Shown here: piece after piece, positions 1 through 9,701 of the stretch | Layout: each line of letters starts with the position of its first letter | How positions within the stretch are numbered: position 1 is the first letter of the stretch | Source: Lachnospiraceae bacterium | GTDB lineage: Bacteria > Bacillota > Clostridia > Lachnospirales > Lachnospiraceae | Assembly (NCBI GenBank): GCA_017624835.1 | Contig: JAGAMG010000026.1 | Span: 101,857 to 165,856, forward strand | DNA: 64,000 nucleotides | Reading direction: 5' to 3' | Translations under genes and position numbers: made by a program | Notes under the pieces: model-generated | Databases searched by the model: none | Seen by the model: only the letters and a program-made list of their open reading frames with translations | Told to the model about the DNA's origin: nothing

Positions 1-693
1 TGGCGAGATACCCATCTGCGAATTAAGGGAAGTGCAGTTTTAGGTTTGCAGATGCGATTTATTATGGATTGGAATTATGCAGCCAGAGAGAATCTGCTGC
101 AGAATCCCAAGGTGTTTTTGGGAATTGAGGCAGGAAAAAGAGACTTTTGTGAAATGCAGATTATCAGCAGTGGTCCGGATAATACTGCCCAGCAGATTCG
201 TGATAATTATATGCGACTGATTACCAAGGCAGAAAAAAGTATTTACATTCAGACTCCTTATTTTATTCCGGATGAATCCATCTTTAATGCGTTGCTCATT
301 GCAAGTCATTCAGGGATTGAGGTAAATGTAATGATTCCCTGTATGCCGGATCATCCCTTTGTGTATTGGGCAACCTATTCCTATATCGGTGATTTGGTAA
401 TGGCCGGGGCAAATTGTTATACCTACAATAATGGTTTTTTGCACAGTAAGGGAATTATTGTGGATGGCAAGGTGTTTTGTTATGGAACTGCCAACATGGA
501 TATTCGCAGCTTTGCATTAAATTTTGAAGTGAATGCAATGGTTTATGATAAAAAGAAGGCTTTGGAAATGGAACAGCTATTTGTGGAGGATTTGCAGTTT
601 TGCAGTCAGATTACCAAGGATTCTTATGCGGGGAGAAGCCTGAAAATTCGTTTGAAGGAACAGGTTTGTAGATTACTTTCGCCTCTTCTGTAG
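1..693 (+). CDS. cls: Cardiolipin synthase, C-terminal part (5' end outside window)
   Basis: The frame is open from base 1, so the gene starts before the window; 230 residues are visible. The enzyme is a membrane-bound phospholipase-D-family protein that condenses phospholipids into cardiolipin. The visible part begins with RDTHLRIKGSAV and a DWNYA segment, both typical of the region between the two catalytic motifs. It then carries the second HKD motif (HSKGIIVD, starting near base 442, followed by GTANMDIRS). The first HKD motif and the membrane anchor lie upstream. The C-terminal end, RLLSPLL, is the usual short hydrophobic tail. The ATG at 46 is internal and is not the start. The family call is firm. 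Confidence 0.93.
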   Translation, partial: WRDTHLRIKGSAVLGLQMRFIMDWNYAARENLLQNPKVFLGIEAGKRDFCEMQIISSGPDNTAQQIRDNYMRLITKAEKSIYIQTPYFIPDESIFNALLIASHSGIEVNVMIPCMPDHPFVYWATYSYIGDLVMAGANCYTYNNGFLHSKGIIVDGKVFCYGTANMDIRSFALNFEVNAMVYDKKKALEMEQLFVEDLQFCSQITKDSYAGRSLKIRLKEQVCRLLSPLL

Positions 694-778
694 AAAATGC
701 TTTTAAATCAGCAGGGTTTGTGGTATTATAAATGATTATAGTGCGCGGAAAGCGTAGCTTTGAATGTGAGGAATTATT

Positions 779-1828
779 ATGAAAAAGAAAATGTTAAGTT
801 TGATGACCTTGTGTCTGACAGTGTTTTGTCTTGCCGGATGTGGTGGAAACAATGACGGTACTGCATTAAAGGATATGAAGGTTGATAAGTATGTTACCCT
901 GGGAGAATACAAAGGAATACAGGTAACAGTACCTGCACCCGCTGTGGACGAGGAAGAACTGACCTATTGGATGAACAGTATTTATCAGGGAAGTGTTACG
1001 GAAGAAAACGGCATTAAGGATCGTGCAGTTGCAGTTGGAGATACCGCTAATATTGATTATGTGGGTAAGAAGGATGGAGTTGCCTTTGATGGCGGTACTG
1101 CGGAAGGGTATAATCTGACCATTGGTTCCAGACAGTTTATTGACGGTTTTGAGGATGGGCTGGTAGGTGTTATGCCCGGTGAAACAGTGGATTTGAATTT
1201 GAGTTTTCCGGAAAATTACGGAAGTGCAGATTTGGCAGGTCAGGCGGTAGTATTTACCGTAACCGTAAATTATATTATGCCTACTGAGATGGATGATACC
1301 ATTATTGCAGGTTTGGGGCTGGAGGGTGTAACCGACCGGGAAAGTTTTCGTCAGTATGTGCAGGATTATCTGTATGCCACCGCAGAGCAGAATTATGATG
1401 CATCTGTGCAGAATGCGGTACTGAATGCATTTATGGCAAGCAATACCTTTACTGAGGTGCCGGAAGATTTGGTTACTAAGTATGAGGAAGCTGCAAGAAC
1501 AAACATTGAGTCTACGGCAACCTCCTATGGTACGGATGTAGATACCTTTACCAATGTATATTATGGAATGGACTTTGAAAGCTTTGTGACAACTTACAGC
1601 GCAGATGCTGCAAAGCAGGATTTGGCATTACAGGCGGTTGCAAATGCAGAAAATCTGAATATCAGTGACGAGGAATTGGACAGCATGCTGTTGGAGCATG
1701 CCCAAGCATCCGGTTATACAACCATTGAAGAATTTATAGGAGAGACTTCTAAAGAGGATTACAGAGAGTATTTCCTGTTTGATAAGGTTTTAAATTTCTT
1801 AGTAGAAAATGCTGTAGTAAGTGAATAA
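779..1828 (+). CDS. FKBP/trigger-factor-like peptidyl-prolyl isomerase lipoprotein
   Basis: 349 residues. The N-terminus is a lipoprotein signal with lipobox LAGC at residues 18-21, so the protein is probably anchored outside the membrane. Residues about 85-168 form an FKBP-type isomerase domain ([15 protein letters not shown], then [16 protein letters not shown] and FPENYG). The helical C-terminal third resembles the trigger-factor chaperone C-domain. The likely role is folding of exported proteins. A GAGG-type ribosome site lies 6-10 bases before the ATG. It ends 17 bases before asnS and may be co-transcribed with it. Cytosolic trigger factor is excluded by the lipobox and the missing ribosome-binding N-domain. 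Confidence 0.85.
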   Translation: MKKKMLSLMTLCLTVFCLAGCGGNNDGTALKDMKVDKYVTLGEYKGIQVTVPAPAVDEEELTYWMNSIYQGSVTEENGIKDRAVAVGDTANIDYVGKKDGVAFDGGTAEGYNLTIGSRQFIDGFEDGLVGVMPGETVDLNLSFPENYGSADLAGQAVVFTVTVNYIMPTEMDDTIIAGLGLEGVTDRESFRQYVQDYLYATAEQNYDASVQNAVLNAFMASNTFTEVPEDLVTKYEEAARTNIESTATSYGTDVDTFTNVYYGMDFESFVTTYSADAAKQDLALQAVANAENLNISDEELDSMLLEHAQASGYTTIEEFIGETSKEDYREYFLFDKVLNFLVENAVVSE

Positions 1829-1845
1829 ATGAGGAGGCGCATGAG

Positions 1846-3237
1846 ATGAAAGCAACAGATATCAGAGAATTGTATCGAGAGAAAGAGAAATTTATTGACC
1901 AGGAGGTAACCATTGGCGGTTGGGTAAGAAGCAACCGTGATTCTAAGAATTTTGGTTTCCTGGTAATTAATGATGGTACCTTTTTTGAACCCTTACAGGT
2001 GGTTTATGGTGATCAGTTAAATAATTTCGAAGAACTGTGCAAAATCAATGTAGGTGCTGCTGTTATTGTACGTGGTAAGATTGTGGCAACTCCTCAGGCA
2101 AAGCAGGCATTTGAAATGCAGGCAGAGGAGGTAATGATAGAAGGTGCTTCCACTGCAGATTATCCTTTGCAGAAGAAGCGTCACAGCTTTGAATACCTGC
2201 GTACCATTTCCCATTTACGTCCCAGAACCAATACCTTCCAGGCAGTGTTCCGTGTACGTTCCCTGATTGCTTATGCAATTCATACCTTCTTTATGGAGAG
2301 AGGTTTTGTATATGTGCACACTCCTTTGATTACCGGAAGTGACTGCGAGGGTGCAGGAGAAATGTTCCAGGTAACAACCATGGATTTAAATAACATTCCT
2401 AAGACCGAGGATGGTAAGGTTGATTTCAGCCAGGATTTCTTTAACAAGCCTACAAACCTGACTGTAAGTGGACAGTTGAACGGAGAAACCTTTGCCTGTG
2501 CGTTTAAGAATATTTATACCTTTGGACCTACCTTCCGTGCAGAAAATTCTAATACCACCAGACATGCAGCAGAGTTTTGGATGATTGAGCCTGAAATTGC
2601 ATTTGCAGATTTGAAGGATGATATGCTGTTGGCAGAGAGTATGTTAAAATATGTTATCCGTTATGTGCTGGAGAATGCCCCTGAGGAAATGGCATTCTTT
2701 AACCAGTTTGTGGATAAGGGATTGATTGAGAGATTGGAGCATGTGGTAAACTCTGATTTCGGTCATGTAACCTACACCGAAGCTATTGAAATCTTAGAGA
2801 AGCATAATGATGAATTTGATTATAAGGTATATTGGGGATGTGATTTACAGACTGAGCATGAAAGATTCCTTACCGAGAAGGAATTTAAGCGCCCTGTATT
2901 TGTAACTGATTATCCTAAGGAAATCAAGGCATTCTACATGAAGCTGAATGAGGATGGCAAGACAGTTGCAGCTATGGACTGTCTGGTTCCCGGTATCGGA
3001 GAAATCATCGGTGGAAGTCAGCGTGAGGATAAGCTGGAGCTTTTGGAGCAGAGAATGGAAGAGTGTGGTCTGAATAAGGAAGACTATGATTTCTATCTTG
3101 ATTTGCGCAGATATGGTTCTGTAAGACATGCCGGATTTGGTTTGGGCTTTGAAAGATGTGTAATGTATCTGACCGGTATGGGTAATATTAGGGATGTGCT
3201 TCCTTTCCCCAGAACTGTGAATAATTGTGAGTTGTAG
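1846..3237 (+). CDS. asnS: Asparaginyl-tRNA synthetase
   Basis: 463 residues, the normal length. The class II enzyme charges tRNA-Asn in the cytoplasm. Residues about 17-100 form the OB-fold anticodon-binding domain ([19 protein letters not shown]). Motif 2 is [21 protein letters not shown]-like, and the C-terminal motif 3 is [16 protein letters not shown] followed by IRDVLPFPR. AsnRS is preferred over AspRS by the TRHAAEFWM context and the PFPRT ending. The start has GAGGAGG about 10 bases upstream. No T-box leader is visible, because the gene follows the preceding stop by only 17 bases. Confidence 0.95.
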   Translation: MKATDIRELYREKEKFIDQEVTIGGWVRSNRDSKNFGFLVINDGTFFEPLQVVYGDQLNNFEELCKINVGAAVIVRGKIVATPQAKQAFEMQAEEVMIEGASTADYPLQKKRHSFEYLRTISHLRPRTNTFQAVFRVRSLIAYAIHTFFMERGFVYVHTPLITGSDCEGAGEMFQVTTMDLNNIPKTEDGKVDFSQDFFNKPTNLTVSGQLNGETFACAFKNIYTFGPTFRAENSNTTRHAAEFWMIEPEIAFADLKDDMLLAESMLKYVIRYVLENAPEEMAFFNQFVDKGLIERLEHVVNSDFGHVTYTEAIEILEKHNDEFDYKVYWGCDLQTEHERFLTEKEFKRPVFVTDYPKEIKAFYMKLNEDGKTVAAMDCLVPGIGEIIGGSQREDKLELLEQRMEECGLNKEDYDFYLDLRRYGSVRHAGFGLGFERCVMYLTGMGNIRDVLPFPRTVNNCEL

Positions 3238-3254
3238 AATATAAAAAGATTTGG

Positions 3255-3291
3255 TACCTCTGTACGGGCAAGCTGTACAGAGGTATTTTTT
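3255..3291 (+). terminator. Rho-independent terminator after asnS
   Basis: An 11-bp perfect stem (TACCTCTGTAC at 3255-3265 pairing with GTACAGAGGTA at 3275-3285) has a 9-base loop and is followed by a run of six T. It lies 18 bases after the asnS stop. The right half of this terminator is also the outer arm of a much longer inverted repeat. Confidence 0.85.
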
Positions 3292-3500
3292 CTTCTCGAC
3301 ACTGCATGCTTAAGGAATTCTAATGTTCTGCCTGTACGGTTGTGGTTGGCAACGCGCACGGTGCATGTGCGCATCCTTGCGCAGATGCACCTTATCGCCC
3401 CTTCCGTGGGGCGATATCGCTGGGTATGGAGGCAGAACATAAGAATTTCTAAAGCATTCCGTAACGTTCAGAAAAAATACCTCTGCACAGCTTGCCCCTG
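3255..3500. repeat. Long imperfect inverted repeat with nested hairpins
   Basis: The outer arm 3266-3292 is complementary to 3471-3497 at 26 of 27 positions. A second arm pair, 3315-3333 and 3430-3449 (core ATGTTCTGCCT), continues the pairing inward. Two compact hairpins sit in the middle. One is GGTGCAT...ATGCACC (3360-3391), continued by TGCGCA/TGCGCA. The other is ATCGCCCC...GGGGCGAT (3394-3415). The whole is a hairpin of roughly 230-245 bases without an open reading frame. It could be a non-autonomous palindromic (MITE-like) element that supplied the asnS terminator, or a structured RNA. I cannot tell which from one copy. It fills most of the gene-free stretch 3238-3638. Confidence 0.75.
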
Positions 3501-3638
3501 CTAAGGGTATTGAGGTTTTTATATTCTATAAATTATCGTCTTATTTCTGATGGTTAGTAAAGGTTTTAGTAAAGTTTGTAAAGAAACTTTAAGGAATTGG
3601 GGGATGAAAATTTTGGGGGAGTATGGTATGCTTTTAGT

Positions 3639-4874
3639 ATGAAAAGGCGAATGAAAAAAATATTGAATTACATATTGATAAGTAGTCTTACCGCGGGGAT
3701 TGTGGGCTATATGGCTGAAAACCATGAAATGGTGGTGCAGGCGACCTCGGCGGCTATTGCTGATGTGAAGAATCAGATAACTCAGACTCAGAATCAGATA
3801 GAGGATATCAATGAAAAGATTGAGGGGTATGAGGATGAGTTGGCGTTGGCAGAAGAATTAATTGCGGACTTGAATGCGGAAATCATTAATACCATGACCA
3901 GTATTGGTATGAAGGAGGATGAAATCGCTGCAAAGGAAGTGGAGCTTGTTGATAAACAGGGAGAAATTGATGTAACTGAGCAGGAGTATGAGTCGGCAAA
4001 GTTACAGGAGGAACAGCAGTATACCGCTATGATAAAACGGGTTCGGGACATGTATGAGATGGGCTCCGTGGATTATATGAGTTTCTTTCTGGCAGGAGAA
4101 GGCTTAAGCGGTGTGCTGAATCGTATGGATTTTGTGGAAGAGATTTATGAGTATGACCGTCTGAAATTAACTGAATATGAAACAACCAGAGAATTGGTGC
4201 TTGCACTTTGGAATCAATTGGAGCAGGAAAAGACACAGTTGGAAGCAGATAAGGTTTCATTGGAAAACGATAGAGCTGCTTTAGAAGCTCAAAAGGTAAA
4301 TTTAGATGGAATGCTTGCCAAAAAGAAGCAGGAGTCTGCAAACTTTGAAGCTGAGATAGAAAAAGCAAAGCAGGAGGCTGCAGTAGCAAAGAAACTGTTG
4401 CAGCAGGAGCAGAAAAAACTTCAGCAGCTTCAGGCGCAACAAAAGCAGTCTCAAAAGGGTAATACCGCCGCTGCAAACGGTAAATATACAAGCACCAGTT
4501 ATACCTCTACTATTGAGGATGCCAACGGCAGTGACATGGGAAAAAAGGTGGCGAAGTATGCCTGTCAGTATATTGGGAATCCCTATGTGTATGGCGGTAC
4601 CAGTCTTACAAATGGTGCAGATTGTTCGGGATTTACCTATCGAGTATATCAGGATTTTGGATATAGCTTACCACGTACATCCACAGAACAGAGAAGTGCC
4701 GGTAAAGGTGTGGATTATAGTGATGCTGAGCCCGGTGATTTGATTTGTTATAGCGGACATGTAGGGATTTACATCGGTGGAGGTAAAATTGTTCATGCCA
4801 GCACCGAAAAAACAGGTATTAAGGTGAGCAATGCTACCTACCGAAGTATTCTTTCTGTTAGAAGAATTCTTTAA
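3639..4874 (+). CDS. Coiled-coil (CwlO-like) NlpC/P60 peptidoglycan endopeptidase
   Basis: About 411 residues. A basic N-terminus plus hydrophobic segment (KKILNYILISSL) is a signal peptide. A long Glu/Gln/Lys-rich coiled coil follows to about residue 270, then a Gln-rich linker. The C-terminal ~115 residues are an NlpC/P60 cysteine peptidase. Its catalytic Cys is in ADCSGF, its His in SGHVGIYIGG and its third polar residue in IVHAS. The layout matches CwlO/PcsB-type hydrolases, whose coiled coil is held by FtsEX. A TTG at 3597 would add 14 non-signal-like residues. I chose the ATG at 3639 because it leads directly into the signal peptide, though its ribosome site (GGGGGAG) is rather distant. 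Confidence 0.85.
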   Translation: MKRRMKKILNYILISSLTAGIVGYMAENHEMVVQATSAAIADVKNQITQTQNQIEDINEKIEGYEDELALAEELIADLNAEIINTMTSIGMKEDEIAAKEVELVDKQGEIDVTEQEYESAKLQEEQQYTAMIKRVRDMYEMGSVDYMSFFLAGEGLSGVLNRMDFVEEIYEYDRLKLTEYETTRELVLALWNQLEQEKTQLEADKVSLENDRAALEAQKVNLDGMLAKKKQESANFEAEIEKAKQEAAVAKKLLQQEQKKLQQLQAQQKQSQKGNTAAANGKYTSTSYTSTIEDANGSDMGKKVAKYACQYIGNPYVYGGTSLTNGADCSGFTYRVYQDFGYSLPRTSTEQRSAGKGVDYSDAEPGDLICYSGHVGIYIGGGKIVHASTEKTGIKVSNATYRSILSVRRIL

Positions 4875-4920
4875 AAATAGACTCTTTACATAAAAAGTTG
4901 ATTGTGATAATCTGTTAACA

Positions 4921-4953
4921 AGAGTTTCCGAGTGAATCTCGGAAGCTCTTTTC
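4921..4953 (+). terminator. Terminator after the NlpC/P60 gene
   Basis: A 12-bp stem (4921-4932 with 4938-4949, one G-T pair) has a 5-base loop and is followed by TTTTCTTT. Confidence 0.8.
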
Positions 4954-5078
4954 TTTATTCGTGACCGTTCGGTCTTTATTTCCAAATTTATTATTATATT
5001 TTTTATATTTTCTATTTACATTTTACCTGTTGTTTGGGGTTACTATTTTGTGTACTGAAAGGAGCAGAAGGTTTTTTT

Positions 5079-6086
5079 ATGACGTATGAACAATTCAAAA
5101 GAGAGCTTTTCCGTAATGTATCGGAGCAGGGAAGCCATAACAGGCAGTTCAGTCTGTTGGAGCGAGGAACCAAAGCTGCGGATGTAGTTTTGTCGGAAGA
5201 AAAAGAAGTTAGTGACCCGGGAGAGTTTTTTCCGGAGACAAGTATGAGTTCTTTAAATGGAAAAAGAGTGAAGGAGGATTATCTTTATGTACAATGGAAT
5301 GCCCCTATTCCGGCTTATATGAGAAGCTGGAATATTCGTGCATTATATGAGAAATATAAGCAGGAAGGGTGGCAGGGCGTTTTACCGGAAATCATAGGAG
5401 AAGGCTGTATTGTCCATTTGCCGGATAAGGACACAAAAAGGACAATTTATGAGAAAAACAGTGAACATTTTATCTTAAGACCGATGAATTACAGGCGAAA
5501 CAGAGAGGAACTTGCAGACTGTATCTATTGGCGATATGGAGATATTGCGCTGGTGTTGCATGAAGGATTGGGGGAAGAGGGGAGGGATTATATTACCGTG
5601 AAAATTCGCCGCTATATGGTAGAAAAGTGGAATATAGTACCGGAGAGAATGCTGACCAATGCTTTAATAAATACATATGCTAAGATGCCGCCAAGATTAT
5701 TTTTGGCAGGAGATGTACGTTTTTTCTATAATTGGGAAGATGGTGTTTTTATGCCCGGAGAATCGGGCAGAAGGACGATGGTTAAGCCCAGAAATCGTGA
5801 AGAAGCATTACGGGGTTATCGACTTACTACCACTAAAATGAAAGATGGAGCAATTGCAATTTTTTACCCGGGAGTGCAGGAACGAATTGGAGAACTTTTG
5901 GGTGGAGATTTTCTGGTAGGCTTTACCAGCATACATCAGGTGGTAATTCATCCTGCGCGCTACAAAAGTATAAATGACATGAAATCAGCAATTCGACGTA
6001 TAAACGCTGTGTATGATGAAAAGGATATGTTGACAAATACCATATATAGATATTGCTGTACAAAGAAGAAAATGGTGGAAGTATAA
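5079..6086 (+). CDS. DUF5688-like protein of unknown function
   Basis: 335 residues from the ATG at 5079. Upstream codons from the TTG at 5034 look like leader sequence, and AAAGGAG at about 5058-5064 serves the ATG. There is no signal peptide or membrane segment. I recognise the organisation of the DUF5688 family common in Lachnospiraceae. It has an N-terminal YEQFKREL helix, a YLYVQWNAPIPAYMRSWNI block, a central DIALVLHEGL strand, and a C-terminal block with FYPGVQERIGELLGGDF followed by TSIHQVVIHP. Members are usually recovered as stand-alone cytosolic proteins of unknown role. The family assignment is from memory of the motif pattern, so the function is unknown. Confidence 0.6.
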   Translation: MTYEQFKRELFRNVSEQGSHNRQFSLLERGTKAADVVLSEEKEVSDPGEFFPETSMSSLNGKRVKEDYLYVQWNAPIPAYMRSWNIRALYEKYKQEGWQGVLPEIIGEGCIVHLPDKDTKRTIYEKNSEHFILRPMNYRRNREELADCIYWRYGDIALVLHEGLGEEGRDYITVKIRRYMVEKWNIVPERMLTNALINTYAKMPPRLFLAGDVRFFYNWEDGVFMPGESGRRTMVKPRNREEALRGYRLTTTKMKDGAIAIFYPGVQERIGELLGGDFLVGFTSIHQVVIHPARYKSINDMKSAIRRINAVYDEKDMLTNTIYRYCCTKKKMVEV

Positions 6087-6106
6087 TGGCAGAATATTAA
6101 AAGAAG

Positions 6107-6160
6107 AACTCCGAGACTTTAGCCCTTGGATATATTATGAGTGCTTTGAGTCCCGGAGTT
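6107..6160. terminator. Convergent hairpin, possible bidirectional terminator
   Basis: AACTCCGAGACT (from 6107) pairs imperfectly with AGTCCCGGAGTT (to 6160) between two convergent genes. On the minus strand it is followed by a pyrimidine-rich stretch (CTTCTTTT). The T-run is weak on the plus strand. Confidence 0.5.
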
Positions 6161-6191
6161 ATAATATAGATTTCTTTTATGAGGTAATGAC

Positions 6192-7919
6192 TTAAATATT
6201 GCGGAAGCGTCCTACGGCGCGCATTAATTCCTGACTGATAGAATCATTATTGCGGGATTCTGCTTCAATGTCGGTCATGCCGGCATTTAGCATGCTTACG
6301 CTTTCGGCAGCCTCTGTAATACCACGACTGCTTTCCTCGGTACTGATGGAAATGCCATTAATACCATTTGTCATTTCTGAGATAACGGATTTTAAGCCTT
6401 CAGCCTGCTGACGGAAGAATGCCATTTCCTTTTCCATTTCTACGGCATCTTCCTGATATTGCTGTGTGGAATTTAGGAAAACTTCATAATCCTGCATTAC
6501 ATTTTCACTGGTAAAGGTTAGCATTTCTTCTGCATTATTTGCAAGCTGTTCCACTGCGGCAATTACCATCTGACTGATTTCCTGAATATTATTGGCAGTT
6601 TTGCTGCTTTGCTCTGCCAATAGACGAATCTGGTCTGCTACTACAGCAAAACCTCTTCCTGCTTCACCGGCTCTGGCTGCCTCGATAGAAGCATTTAATG
6701 CAAGGAGATTGGTCTGACTTGCAATGTCCAAAATGTCTCCGGTTAATTCTTCAATCTTGTTTACATCATGGCTACGGGTAATGGCTTCGCCGAGAGATGC
6801 CTTAATGGTGCTAACCATGCCTTGAGCGGATTGATAGCTTTCCTCAGCGCGGTTTTGAACCTGAATAGCACGTCCCTTCATATCAACAGCAAAAGCAGAA
6901 CCGGTATTGGTCTGGTTACTAACCTGTTCCATAGTGGTCATGATATTTTCAGCACCGGCATCCATTTCTGTAACGGTTGCAGATACTTCTTCCATGGTTG
7001 CAGAGAGTTCCTCCATAGCAGCGGAAATATCACTTGCACGGTCAGTTGCCTGCTCTACCTGAGCATTTACGTTGGATGCACTTTGCTCTAATGCATAGGA
7101 GTGATTTTTAATTTCCAGCATGATTTTCTGTAATTGATCGATGAAAAGATTGATACCATTGACCAGACGTCCGATTTCATCCACTTTTTTGGTTTTGATA
7201 CGAGTGGTCAGGTCACCGTCATCATTTTCAATTTTTTTAATCATTTGATCTAATTGTGCGGTTGCCTTGATGGTAGGTGTTACGACACTACGAATCATGA
7301 TGAACATAATGGCAAAGGATATAACCAAAGTAACAATACCAAGGGTGGTATTTACGGTATAGGTTTCGTTGCTGGCATCATTGTTGGCAGTAACCTGCTC
7401 AGTAATTTTAATATTGTAGGCTTCCACTAATGAATCCACCTTGCCGGTTAAATCATTAAGGGCATTATCTAACTTTTTCTTACCTTCGGCCTGTCCTAAA
7501 TCAGCCATTTCTTTGCGAACTGCGGTTAGAGCGTCATAGGAAGTCAAAATCTCTGCATACATAGCATTCAGATTAGCATCCCCCGCAGCTTCGTTATAAA
7601 CATTTAACTCTTCAATTGCCGTGGTTAATTCTGTAGCAGCATTGGCAACGTTGGCACCTGCCTCGGTAATATTCAAGTTCTGACCACCATTGTACAGAAT
7701 TTCAAGAGCGGCACTCATTTTGCCCATGGCAACTTCCATTTCATTGGTCTTTTGAATACCGGGCAAATAAATCTGACTGATATTATTGCTGTAGCCCCGT
7801 AGTTCTTTAATACTGAAGGTAATATAACCATTCAGAAAGCCGGCCATGAGTACAATAACCATAATCAAGGCAATGACTTCAACTCGCAAGCTTTTTCGTA
7901 AGAAGTTTAGAAATTTCAT
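6192..7919 (-). CDS. Methyl-accepting chemotaxis protein with four-helix-bundle sensor
   Basis: 575 residues. A first membrane helix (about 13-31) is followed by an extracytoplasmic, mostly helical sensor of ~150 residues rich in NAATEL and YNE patterns (4HB type). A second membrane helix lies at about 189-210. A HAMP domain with [18 protein letters not shown] follows, and then the long cytoplasmic signalling coiled coil. The conserved hairpin tip reads [20 protein letters not shown], the CheA/CheW contact site. No C-terminal CheR-tethering pentapeptide is present. It implies a motile cell, although no flagellar genes are in the window. An AGGGTGA-type ribosome site precedes the ATG. Confidence 0.93.
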   Translation of the reverse strand: MKFLNFLRKSLRVEVIALIMVIVLMAGFLNGYITFSIKELRGYSNNISQIYLPGIQKTNEMEVAMGKMSAALEILYNGGQNLNITEAGANVANAATELTTAIEELNVYNEAAGDANLNAMYAEILTSYDALTAVRKEMADLGQAEGKKKLDNALNDLTGKVDSLVEAYNIKITEQVTANNDASNETYTVNTTLGIVTLVISFAIMFIMIRSVVTPTIKATAQLDQMIKKIENDDGDLTTRIKTKKVDEIGRLVNGINLFIDQLQKIMLEIKNHSYALEQSASNVNAQVEQATDRASDISAAMEELSATMEEVSATVTEMDAGAENIMTTMEQVSNQTNTGSAFAVDMKGRAIQVQNRAEESYQSAQGMVSTIKASLGEAITRSHDVNKIEELTGDILDIASQTNLLALNASIEAARAGEAGRGFAVVADQIRLLAEQSSKTANNIQEISQMVIAAVEQLANNAEEMLTFTSENVMQDYEVFLNSTQQYQEDAVEMEKEMAFFRQQAEGLKSVISEMTNGINGISISTEESSRGITEAAESVSMLNAGMTDIEAESRNNDSISQELMRAVGRFRNI

Positions 7920-8201
7920 TTGAAATCACCCTATTAACCTTTCTTTATGTAATGATAAAATAAACATATATTAAGAGTACCATATTTGAGAAAAGAAGTA
8001 AATAATTTGTGCGAAAATGCGTAAAATATGATAAAAATTGCTGGAGAATTGTGCAGATGGTACAAAAATAAGAAATGAAATGTATTGCTGATGTGGAAGT
8101 CGTATCCGATGGCGTTATGCATGTGATGTGTGAAAAGACCGAATGCATTTCAATTGTGTCGCTTTGGTTTTTGGTTGTATGGAAATGCAAAATATAAAAG
8201 A
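7920..8201. other. Intergenic region between divergent genes
   Basis: About 280 AT-rich bases lie between the receptor and the ParB-like gene. No gene is visible. One weak inverted repeat pairs GAAATGTATT (8077-8086) with AATGCATTTC (8142-8151). It would enclose about 55 bases but has no other support. Confidence 0.4.
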
Positions 8202-8230
8202 TTGACATGTGCAAGAAATAATGCTAATAT
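8202..8230 (+). promoter_or_regulatory. Consensus sigma-A promoter for the ParB-like/AbiEi operon
   Basis: TTGACA (8202-8207), a 17-base spacer and TAATAT (8225-8230), with an extended -10 TGC immediately before. It lies about 30 bases upstream of the AAAGGAG ribosome site. Confidence 0.85.
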
Positions 8231-8263
8231 ATGTGTGAATAAAAATGCAAAGGAGAAATGTAT

Positions 8264-8995
8264 ATGCACGATTTGCTTTTGGTATATCTAGATTATGATA
8301 TGGATGATGCGGAGGAAAGATTCTGTATTGAGGAAGAAATTAAATATCTTGATAAGATTGTTGAAAAGCAGGGCTGGAAGTATTCTGGGTTTGCGAATGC
8401 CTATATTCCAATAGTAAGAGAAAGAAGGGAAGAAACAGTAGATAAAGTATTAGAAGCCATTGCTTCAGATGAGCGACTTAAAAAATATTCACCTAAAGTA
8501 ATTAATAGCACTGTGACAAATTTCTGTTCTTTGAGAGAAATTGACCTGCAACACATGACAAAACCAAGTGATATAAAGTATAATCGTTATGAGAAGTATT
8601 ATCTGGAGAATAAAAAGCTGGCACATGGAATTATAGTGGATGAGGACAAAAAAATTCGAGATGGATATATATCGTATCTATTAGCAGAGAAATATGGGTG
8701 TAAGGTAGATATTATTGAAGTTCCAAAAGAAAGTTCTATTTCTAAGCTGGTAATTGGGCATCATGTGAAATATGATAAGGAGCAAAAAGCTTATGTTACG
8801 AAAACAAGTAGGAGATACGCTTGGGTTTACAATCTTCCGGAGGCGGTTGTTCCTAGAGACATTCTGCTTGTACGAACGAGCAAAGGAAATGCTTATATGC
8901 AGGTTGAAAGCATAACCTACATTGCGGGAAAGAGAGCCATTAATAAATATAAAAGAGTTAAAAGAAATATTACTGCGATTAAAGAGATTGATTAA
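8264..8995 (+). CDS. ParB-like-domain protein with DUF5839-like C-terminus, unknown function
   Basis: 243 residues. The ATG at 8264 is 8 bases from AAAGGAG; the ATG at 8258 is only 2 bases from it. There is no signal or membrane segment. Residues ~108-155 (YYLENKKLAHGIIVDEDKKIRDGYISYLLAEKYG) follow the ParB/sulfiredoxin-like pattern. There, 'IVVDE...DGYISYLLA' strands and helices form the nucleotide-binding core. The last ~65 residues (YAWVYNLPEAVVPRDILLVRTSKG) resemble the small beta-barrel DUF5839 module. It forms a tight operon with an AbiEi-type antitoxin gene 13 bases downstream, so a DNA-binding or nuclease-like partner is possible. The function is not known. Confidence 0.55.
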   Translation: MHDLLLVYLDYDMDDAEERFCIEEEIKYLDKIVEKQGWKYSGFANAYIPIVRERREETVDKVLEAIASDERLKKYSPKVINSTVTNFCSLREIDLQHMTKPSDIKYNRYEKYYLENKKLAHGIIVDEDKKIRDGYISYLLAEKYGCKVDIIEVPKESSISKLVIGHHVKYDKEQKAYVTKTSRRYAWVYNLPEAVVPRDILLVRTSKGNAYMQVESITYIAGKRAINKYKRVKRNITAIKEID

Positions 8996-9008
8996 AGGAT
9001 GATTTGAT

Positions 9009-9620
9009 ATGCAACAGAAAATTTATGATAGGTTAACAATAATAGAAAAAAATTGTACCGGATACATTGGTACGAAAGAATTATTACAGTATGGTTTAAC
9101 CAATCGTCAAATTGGTCGGTTGCAAGAAGAGGGTTATCTGGAAAAGATAGTGAATGGATTATTTTGGTTATCTAAAGCAAAACAAGATAAACCCAGCGAG
9201 TACAAACTAATTGAAGTGTGTTTGGTAAATCCCAATGCAGTTATTTGTGCAGAAAGTGCATGCTACATACATGGTTTGATTGATGTGGAACCTGAAAAAT
9301 TATCAATTGCTACAAAACGCAGCGATAGACATAAAATGGACATGCCCTTTGAAACCTCAAGGCATTATTATGCAGATTCTTATTTTGATAATAATATTAT
9401 AACGGTAGAGACTGCATATGGTGCTTATCGTATATATGATTTGGAACGGAGTATAAGTGATTGTATTCGTTTCAAAGACGAAATACATCCGGAAATTTAT
9501 GAGATGATTATTTCAAAGCATAGGAAGATGCAAGAAGATGCTATGGTGAAGAGAATGATAGCTTATGCAAAGGCAATGAAGTTTGAAAAGAAAATGCGTG
9601 AGGAGATTAGGAAGGAATAG
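9009..9620 (+). CDS. AbiEi-family (type IV) antitoxin-like protein
   Basis: 203 residues. The N-terminal ~55 residues form a winged helix (TGYIGTKELLQYGLTNRQIGRLQEEGYLEKIVNGLFWL) as in AbiEi antitoxins, which repress their own promoter. The remainder matches the AbiEi C-terminal fold, with AVICAESACYIHGLID, the VETAYGAYRIYDLERSISDCIR block and a Lys-rich tail. In AbiE systems the next gene encodes the AbiEii nucleotidyltransferase toxin. Here the operon ends in a strong terminator and no such toxin follows. Either the upstream ParB-like gene is its partner or the antitoxin is an orphan regulator. Family confidence is good; the role is inferred. Confidence 0.78.
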   Translation: MQQKIYDRLTIIEKNCTGYIGTKELLQYGLTNRQIGRLQEEGYLEKIVNGLFWLSKAKQDKPSEYKLIEVCLVNPNAVICAESACYIHGLIDVEPEKLSIATKRSDRHKMDMPFETSRHYYADSYFDNNIITVETAYGAYRIYDLERSISDCIRFKDEIHPEIYEMIISKHRKMQEDAMVKRMIAYAKAMKFEKKMREEIRKE

Positions 9621-9657
9621 TAATATATGGAGAATGAAATTTGGAATCGTGCTGAAT

Positions 9658-9701
9658 GCCCCCATAAGACTATTTAATTATGGTCTTATGGGGGCTTTTC
9701 T
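9658..9701 (+). terminator. Terminator after the AbiEi-like gene
   Basis: A perfect 13-bp stem (GCCCCCATAAGAC at 9658-9670 with GTCTTATGGGGGC at 9683-9695) has a 12-base loop and is followed by TTTTCTT. The next 320 bases to 10023 are AT-rich; I see no supported gene in them. Confidence 0.88.

Noticed and set aside
1829-1845. T-box leader for asnS
   Set aside because: Only 17 bases separate asnS from the preceding stop, so there is no room for a T-box.
3597-3638. TTG start for the NlpC/P60 gene
   Set aside because: The purine run directly abuts the TTG, and the extra 14 residues (MGDENFGGVWYAFS) break the signal-peptide pattern that begins at the ATG at 3639.
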